In this document: piece by piece, positions 56,918 through 64,000 of the stretch
Layout: each line of letters begins with the position of its first letter
Numbering within the stretch: position 1 is the stretch's first letter
Source: Morchella semilibera
Lineage: Eukaryota > Ascomycota > Pezizomycetes > Pezizales > Morchellaceae
Direction: 5' to 3'
NCBI GenBank assembly: GCA_009192285.1
Contig: CM018607.1
Span: forward strand, 1,053,736 to 1,117,735
DNA: 64,000 bases
Made by a program: the position numbers and the translations under genes
Notes under the pieces: model-generated
Told to the model about the DNA's origin: nothing
Databases searched by the model: none
What the model saw: the letters and a program-made list of their open reading frames with translations, nothing else

Positions 56918-59883
56918 ATGGATACCCCATTAGAGCAGTTGCGAGAAATGTTCGCAGGGCGTGATGCTGAGAGCATAGTACGAGCCTTACTGCGGGCACA
57001 AGGAAACATCGAGGCAGCCACCGATATGATTCTAGCCGAAATTGAAGAAGAGGAATCAGTGCCATTACTTGAGCAACAGGAACTAGAACAACGACAACGG
57101 CAACGGCATCAGCAACAACATAACCGGACACCAGCTCCTCTTGTTCTCAAGCCAGATTCAGTGGCGGCGAAACCCCCTATATTACGTCCGCAGCTCCTCT
57201 CGCCTTCCTCATCGGCTGATTCTTTCGGTGCACTGACAATATCAGATCATGATGATGCGGTAGACAACGATTGGAACGACGATGACGATATTGAGGAAGA
57301 TGTGCCTATGCTCATTGAGCAGCACCGCCGTCACCACCAGCCCCAACCTCAACCTCAGCTTCAACTGGATGAAGACCCTCTGCCACACAACCATCAAGTT
57401 GACGAGTATCTAGCTGGAGTCCTCACCATATTTCCTGACGCATGCCCGGAACACATAAACAAATTGTACAGAGAGAACATCACTTTACAGGGCCCGAGAA
57501 TTACGGATTTTATAGCAAACAAGTTAGCCGAAGACGGATATCCGCGCGTTGAGCAGGAGCCAAAGCCAGGGCTAAAAAGAAAACGCCCAGTTGCAGAGGA
57601 GGATACCGGAAAAGACTACGAGGCTGAAGATAGAGAGAGGGAGGTAAACCCCGAGTACTTAGATTTTGTGTAAGCACTGCCGTTTCATCTGCCCATCTAC
57701 CCCGCCTACTCACGTGACTACATTGGTAAGGCTGAAACTATGATTGTATTAACTTGAACTTCTCTGCAGTAGGCTATTGTTAAGGCAGGAGTTTCCCACG
57801 ATGCCAGTGACATACATAAATAAGATTGTCGCGCAGAAACGTAATTTTTTAGCAGCGGCTTATGCGGCGTTGTTGGAAACCGACCGCACATACGATTCAA
57901 CCAATCCAAAACCTTATAGGAAGTTGAACCAGCCCAGGAAGTTGGATAACTTGGATGGGCGGGAAAAGATGGGTAAGATATGGACAAAGGTCACGGATGA
58001 GTTGGAGTGGGCAAGGAACAAAGCTAGACAAGCAAAACGTATGTTTCTTCGTTTCACCTGCTCTTTTCTTGCTCTTTCCCATAGTAATCATGGCGAAACT
58101 GATTGCCAATTAGTAAAGAAGCAAACGGAGAATGACGCGAAGATAGCTGCTGAGCTAAACGAGAAGGAATATGAAGAAAATAACATGCTGATGGAGTGTG
58201 CCTGTTGTTTTGGAGACTATCCTTTTGATAGAATGACGCACTGTAACGAATTGCACTTCTTCTGTTTGGACTGTGCCAGAAAAAACGCTGAGAACGAGAT
58301 TGGCAATGGCCGATATAAGTTATCTTGTATGGACGGCTCCGGTTGTAAAACTGAGTTTTCGAGGACAGAAATACTGCGATTTCTCGACGAGAAGGCGCTA
58401 GAGGCGCTAGCCAAGATCGAGCAGGAAGATGCACTGAGGATTGCTGAGATTGATGGATTTGTTTCCTGTCCATTTTGTGATTGGGGTGCAATCTGTGCAC
58501 CCGTTGAGGAAGATAGAGTGTTTACGTGCCAGAAAGAAGGATGTATGAGAATTGTTTCCCTTGTTTCTATCTAGATTCATGGCTAACTACGCAGAAAAGG
58601 TATGAAGAGCAGCTGCAGGTTATGCAAACAAATTTCCCATATACCGCAAACGTGTGAGGAGTTTGCCAAGGAAAATAAGCTTTCTGTTAGACATACTGTT
58701 GAGGAGGCTATGACTGAGGCGATGGTCAGGAAGTGCAAGTGGGTAATTCGAGAGCTGAAGAAGCGATCTTGGTACTAACAGAAACTAGAAAATGTTCATA
58801 TCCGTACATAAAAGAGTATGGTTGCAACAAGATCCATTGTAACCGCTGTAACACTTTGCAATGGTATGTACATGCTTATTCCTAGATCTCTAGAACTCAT
58901 TGCTAAGGCCTATCACTGTATTCAGCTACATTTGCCAAGAGATTATCAAAAACTATGACCATTTCAACGATCCAGCCCGAGGCGGAAAACTTGGCAATTG
59001 TCCCCTTTTCGATAACACCGATCAGCGTCACGAGCAAGAGATTCAGGCAGCCGCCAAAAAAGCGGTCGAAAAGCTCAAGGAAAAAGATCCTGATCTCAAA
59101 GAAGAAGATCTCCAGATACAAGTTTCAGATTCTGTAAAGAAGGCCGAACAAGCTCGGGTTGCCCAGTTCCAGGCCGCAAATCCGGGTATTAATGCATACC
59201 GACAACCTGCACAACCTGCACAACCTGCACGACCTGCACAAGCAGCCGGCCTCGCTCAGTATATTCCGGACGTGGTTCATCGCCGGGGAGCTCCACTAGC
59301 CCAAAGAATTCGAGAACACATGCGTAATGGACCTGGCGCAGCACATCAGGCCCAGCAAGCACTCCTGCTCCAGCAACAGGCAATACAGGCCCAGCATAAC
59401 CAACTTCTCCAAGCTCAACAAAACCAGGCACTACAAGCCCAGCATCAACAATTAGCACTCCAACGAGTCCATGCAGCCCAGCTTGCTGCACGTGCTGCGG
59501 CCGGAGGTAATCCACAAGCGAATCAGAATCACTATGACCCTTATATGTATGAGCAGGTTCAGGCCCAGGCTCAGGCTCAGCCGCAGCCGCAGCCGCAGCC
59601 GCAATATCGCGGGTTCCCGAAGCCGGACTTTATTCTGCAACAGCAACTAGCACAGCAACAAGCACAGCTAGAAGCACAGCAATTACAACCACCAAACCAG
59701 GTGGTAGCGGCGCAACAAGCTCAGTATCGTGGAGTACTTCATCGACGACCCCAGGCCCCGAATCCTGCGGTGGCCCTGATAGGGATAGGTGGAAGGCTAG
59801 AACGGCCAGATCAGCATATACAGCAGGCGATTAATGCCCAACAAGCATTTAACGTGCGGGGTGCACGACAGCCTAGAAGATGA
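56918..59883 (+). CDS. RING-between-RING E3 ubiquitin ligase (RNF216/TRIAD3-like)
   Basis: Exons 56918-57669, 57770-58038, 58114-58553, 58608-58738, 58789-58863 and 58926-59883 give 874 residues. RBR ligases receive ubiquitin from an E2 as a thioester on a RING2 cysteine. Seen: an N-terminal UBA/CUE-like helix block (LREMFAGRDAESIVRALLRA); an acidic, Gln/His-rich linker; a second helical block (AGVLTIFPDACPEHINKLY); RING1 at about 369-418 (CACCFGDY, HFFCLDCA, SCMDGSGC); an in-between-RING at about 455-505 (CPFCDW, CRLCKQISHIPQTCEEFA); RING2 at about 530-560 (CKKCSYPYIKEYGCNKIHC, CYIC) with Cys543 of GCN as the likely catalytic residue; and a long Gln/Ala/Pro-rich tail from about 640. The cysteine spacing resembles the RNF216 branch rather than parkin or ariadne. 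The donor at 58554 (GTTTCC) is the least certain splice. Confidence 0.9.
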
Positions 59884-60411
59884 CAAAATCACATACCATC
59901 CCTGATGAAATTTATATTACGAGACAACGAAAGCCCCTAGCAATACTACTCAAATTCCTTATCACTTCCCCTCGTATTATAGTTTCATGGAATTTTTACT
60001 ATCACTTTGCCGCTAATTTGTTTAATATTTGTATCGGTTCTCTTTTGTTATCTTTCTGGAGCGTTCTGTTTTTTATTGGTTTTACGGGTTCGGGAAATGG
60101 TGTTTTTTGCCCAAGTATCATTTGGTAGTTTGTCCTGTTCTTTTCATGGGACGGTTTCTTCTAGGGCGGATACGTTTGGACATCTCATGGAAGGCTGGAG
60201 TTTGGCTGGCGTAGATACGTTCAGACGCGTGACGTCATGTCAACCGCTTAAGGCCGCATACATATACTGGGCTAGTCTAAGCGAATAAATAGTCCCCTCA
60301 TTCTTTGTGTCGCTTATCTTATCCCTGTTTACCCTGTCTACTCTACTGCTGAGAACAATAAACACAAATACTACAAAACACAAAACACAAAACACAAAAC
60401 ACTCCATTAAG
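59884..60411. other. Intergenic region between RBR ligase and POLD4 genes
   Basis: 3' flank of the RBR gene and promoter of the next gene. A short run of ACAAAAC repeats (60376-60400) ends just before the start codon at 60412. No other feature. Confidence 0.5.
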
Positions 60412-60903
60412 ATGCCACCGCGAAGAGCAGGAAGGTCTTCGGGCACCCGCCAATCAGTTCTATCCTTTAGGACCCCTTCAAAGATTGTGAAAGGCACCAG
60501 TCTCCGCTCAGGGCCAAAAAAAGACCTGAAGAAGCTCGCAGTTACTACTCCCTCCTCTTCACCCCCCGTCGCCGATGAAGTCGTGCCTTCGAGCAAGTCC
60601 GATATCGTAGTCTCGAAAGAAGCCATCGCGGGGTACTACAAGACGCACATCCTTGGCACACGCTACACACAGCCTTTGCACCAGGAGGAGGTGAGCCTAC
60701 AGGATAAGGTATTGAGGCACTGGGATATGTGTACACAATATGGGCCCTGTATTGGTGTTAGTAGGCTTGAGAGATGGTGGAGGGCTGAGAGGTTGGGGTT
60801 GGGGCCGCCGGAGCTTGTGAGGGTGGTTTGTGAGGGGTTAGAGGACGGCGGGAGGGCGTGGATGGATGAGGCGTTGAGTTTGAGGGGGCTGTGTAGGATG
60901 TGA
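60412..60903 (+). CDS. DNA polymerase delta subunit 4 (POLD4/Cdm1 family)
   Basis: A single exon of 163 residues. This small subunit stabilises the replicative polymerase delta and is absent from budding yeast but present in fission yeast (Cdm1) and filamentous fungi. Seen: a basic N-terminus with RQSVLSFRTPSK, resembling a PCNA-binding (PIP-like) segment (QSVLSF); a low-complexity Ser/Pro linker; then the conserved C-terminal block LRHWDMCTQYGPCIGVSRLE followed by RWWRAERLGLGPPE, the family signature. The ATG at 60412 is the first in frame after a leader rich in ACAAAAC. No intron is needed. Confidence 0.93.
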   Translation: MPPRRAGRSSGTRQSVLSFRTPSKIVKGTSLRSGPKKDLKKLAVTTPSSSPPVADEVVPSSKSDIVVSKEAIAGYYKTHILGTRYTQPLHQEEVSLQDKVLRHWDMCTQYGPCIGVSRLERWWRAERLGLGPPELVRVVCEGLEDGGRAWMDEALSLRGLCRM

Positions 60904-63900
60904 GTTGTAAGGTCGCTGTTTGAGGATCTGGGGTTTGGGGGGAGTGATAAAGGTTGAGTGTTTCTTTTTTCTCCTTGAGTTCGTTCCTCCCTCTATGTAT
61001 CTTGCAGGGATTCTTTTCCCCATTCGCTTTTAGGCCGTTTGAGGCTTCAGGCAGGTGATATCAATCGATAGTTAGGACTTGAGTGCATATAGTTGCAATG
61101 AATAGGGAACTTTTTCCCACCTATAAGGAACACTCTTTCTCACAAGTAGTACTTTTTCTTTTACTCTTTAGTATTTTTCCCCTTCTACTAGTGATGTATA
61201 GTGGTTCGCATGGCAGTTAACCAACCTCATTCGCCACATATATATTCCTAGACAAGTATATAAGAAATTCGGAGAGTCCTTTATGCTGATGTCGTTTAGT
61301 ACAAAGACAACCGAGAATGCGAGTGCGGCAGCGAAAACCAGAGAGAGTAGAGGGAGAAAAGAACAACCTGGAGTATCTGTTATGGGCCGGGGGGGAGAAA
61401 GGGAAGGGGAACGGGAGATGTAGTATGGGTGGGGAGAATTGGAGAGGAGTAATAAAGGAAAGAATAGAATAGGAACGGCAAATTGTAAAGTGTGTGGGCT
61501 GTTTTCTTTTGTGTTTTTCTGTTTGTCGAGGAAGATTTACCCTGCCTCCGGTAAAGAGGGGGGGAAGGTTTTGTCATAGCCTACGGGCTGCATACATGTA
61601 CGAAGTAACAATTAATTAATATCGTTTAGTATAATCACAATCATAATCCATCACTCGGTACATTACCAGGCTTCCTACAGGATTGCAATCCCGATCAGGA
61701 CATTTATCCGCAACACTCTATAGAGTACATGCATTTATATATGCACTTTTAGGCATGTACTTTCTAGCTTCACCCCCAACCCCCTTCCACTTGTGGAAGT
61801 CATCTATCCTCTCTGCTACACCAATTATATCAAAGAGAGTAGATAGCTACGTAACTGACCCAACAGGCCTACATGTAGTTACATGTAGTTACGTACATGT
61901 ATGTACGAGAGATGCCCCAGGTGTTTTCACCCTCCCCGCTGGGTGTGTCAGCGGTTTACCCCCAGCACCGGCCTAGCGACCCACTCAAATCTTTTAGGTG
62001 GAGATAGGTCGGGTCGTCAACTCGGGCATTGGAAAGTGAGGATGGGCGAGAAGAAATTGCAAGGCCCCAGGGTTTTATCCAGTCGGCGCGGTGGCCTCGC
62101 TAATGAGCATACATTTACCTGCCCGCCGAGTTGGTTAAAGCCTGACAAGCTCAGTGAATATATACATGTATATTCGCTCTCCTTATTGGCTCTGGTATCT
62201 TTCCACTGATGGCTAGTTAGCTGCGCGTGTGCGCAGACAGTGGATTGGAAGTGAGTAGCGCGTGGCTAGATACATGTAGTTGAGGGGCACATTGATGTCA
62301 ACGCCGTTGTCAATTGTTATGTAACTCGGAGCTGGTTAATCATGAGCGGTCACTCGTTGTCCTGAGACTTGGGGGGGGGAAAAAATAACAAAAACGTACA
62401 TACTAACCCATCTTGCCTAATACTGTAACTCTGCTGTTAATCTTAGGTTCCTACCACTATCTAATAAGACTTAAATAAAGAACCAACTATAGCCAACACC
62501 TTCCTAACTACATGTACTTCATCTACTTTTCTTGGTGTTGTTTCAAAGCGCTGGGAGATGCGCGCAGTCCCCCACGCCGCATTTATCTAGCCTCCTCTCC
62601 TAAGCAGGACGAGCTAGGGCAGAATAATACCATACTGCTCCGTAAAATTTAAAACTTGAAGACCAGGCTGTCTCGCATCACATATTAGCTGGGTGACGCA
62701 ATCTCCCCAAACCTAGGGCAGGCAGAACCCAAGGCCTACATACAGGGAGATGTACCTACTTCCTGGCTGCAGGGCGATCTTTGACCTGATGCTCATTGGC
62801 ATAGCTCCCCCCAGCTTTGTATGGTATTCTATACTAGCGCGAGTAATCAAAATTCATGCAACACATTAATACCGGGATTCCGCTTGAGGTTGGCTGGCCG
62901 GCATACTCGCTTCATACCCGGCCTCCACGACCGGCCCGCGCCGCCGAGATACCGCGCCGCAACAAATGAATCCCTCTCTAAAGTTAAAAGGAAGTCCTTA
63001 CACTACAGTAACCTAAACTCAACAGAGACAAACAGTCAAATGGTTTCCTCCCACGGATCTAGGAATTCCCAGCAATCTGCGCAGATGTTCTACAGATGGT
63101 GTTTTAGGGCTTCGACGCTTCGTATCGGCTCACACTGGGGCTAGCCGGAAAGCGACTAGTCAGGGCACGAAAAAATTTACCGAGTGTTTTACTTAAGCTT
63201 TTTACCATAGCCGAGTCAGGGCACTGACTTCCGAGACTCCCCAGCGAGGCTAGTTACATAGTGTTATTGGTTAGCTCAAGACGGCAAGTCAAGGCAGCCG
63301 GGTACCTAATGTAAGTACTTGAGAGGCATCTTTTTTTTTTATATACTCTACTTGATACTTTTGAGGGAGAAAAAAGAATGTCCGCGTGGTCAACTCCCAA
63401 CTTGACCAAGCACATACTTATATACCCTAGATATAAAAAAATCTTTTGGTTGTGAGAGGAAATATCACACCTAGGCCTCGACAACGCATCTGATTTATTA
63501 TGTCAATACCTTTTAGAATATTTAGAAGCAGTATAGAATCTCCAGACATTGACCATGAACTCACTGAGTAAATGCACCAACGCTTCTCCAAGCTCATCCG
63601 TCAAAATCCCAAGCCAGGCCTGCCCCACATATCTCGCTGGCATCGGCATCAAAAGTTTAAATTTGCTCACAAAATACATCTGGACCCGTGGTTTCCTTTC
63701 CGCAACTAGCAAGGTTCAGTCAACCCAGACAGGTACCATCGTGCAAAGTCAAGGTCAGCAGGTGTTGGACATAAAGTATGCGAGTTGAAAGTGCTCTTAT
63801 CGTGAAAAGATTTTTTTTTATCTCTCGGCCCCCATCTATCAATCCACACCCCTGTTTTAAGTAACCCGTTACCGGATTACCGAAGGAATGGAATCCTCCT

Positions 63901-64000
63901 GACCACTCAGAAATTCTTCCAGATGTGCCAAGAATATAATAGTAGCACCCCCTGGAAAGAAGTGAGTGATCGGAGCGTAGTGCTCCGCAGCTGCTATCTT
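60904..64000. other. 3.1-kb stretch without recognised genes
   Basis: 3' flank of the POLD4 gene followed by sequence with ACATGTA palindromes (61868-61900, 62270 and 62512) and T or G runs. Open frames of 60-107 codons (for example 61683-61976, 62821-63144, and 63503-63788 on both strands) show no motif, leader or intron that would support a gene. Nothing is recognised up to the window edge. Confidence 0.5.

Noticed and set aside
63503-63788. Overlapping 69- and 79-codon frames near the right edge
   Set aside because: Both strands open, no motif, no start context; cannot be supported as a gene or a gene fragment.

Overview
This window is nuclear DNA of a filamentous ascomycete fungus. Fifteen protein-coding genes can be read with confidence, nearly all interrupted by short introns (about 50-170 bp) with GT-AG ends and CTAAC/CTGAC-like branch sites. 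They are ordinary fungal genes: UDP-glucose 4-epimerase, Trm82, Atg18, a Zn2Cys6 regulator and others. Wide gene-poor, repeat-bearing stretches and up to seven introns per gene would suit an early-diverging class such as Pezizomycetes, but that placement is inference.

Layout. 1-8853: SUN-domain protein (-), a candidate 33-residue membrane microprotein (+), UDP-glucose 4-epimerase (+), zeta-crystallin-type quinone oxidoreductase (+). 8854-13603: gene-free, two inverted-repeat elements. 13604-15286: Trm82 (+). 15287-21364: gene-free, probably including a long leader of the next gene. 21365-23965: Zn2Cys6 transcription factor (+) whose zinc finger is split over six exons, one only four bases long. 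23966-29282: gene-free with three inverted-repeat elements. 29283-39223: compact gene block: Atg18 (-), Tyw4/Ppm2 (+), TFIIA small subunit (-), OTU peptidase (+), thioredoxin (-). 39224-45340: dense cluster of miniature inverted-repeat elements, including one element nested in another and a strange AATGCATC-rich segment. 45341-50450: queuosine-salvage glycosylase (-) and SUMO E1 subunit Uba2 (+). 50451-53448: second element cluster, several lying end to end with TA target sites. 53449-54553: mitochondrial-type SDR (-). 56918-60903: RBR ubiquitin ligase (+) and DNA polymerase delta subunit 4 (+). 60904-64000: nothing recognisable.

The genes do not form a pathway cluster. Three act on tRNA (Trm82, Tyw4, queuosine salvage) and three on ubiquitin or SUMO (OTU, Uba2, RBR), but they are scattered and look like ordinary housekeeping neighbours. 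Divergent pairs probably share promoters: Atg18/Tyw4, TFIIA/OTU and queuosine salvage/Uba2. No tRNA gene, rRNA, CRISPR, retroelement or secondary-metabolite cluster was recognised. The least explained signals are the four-base exon, the microprotein, the AATGCATC array with tRNA-like promoter boxes, and the families of small TA-flanked elements. Exon coordinates were worked out by hand from reading frame, splice-site sequence and family motifs.
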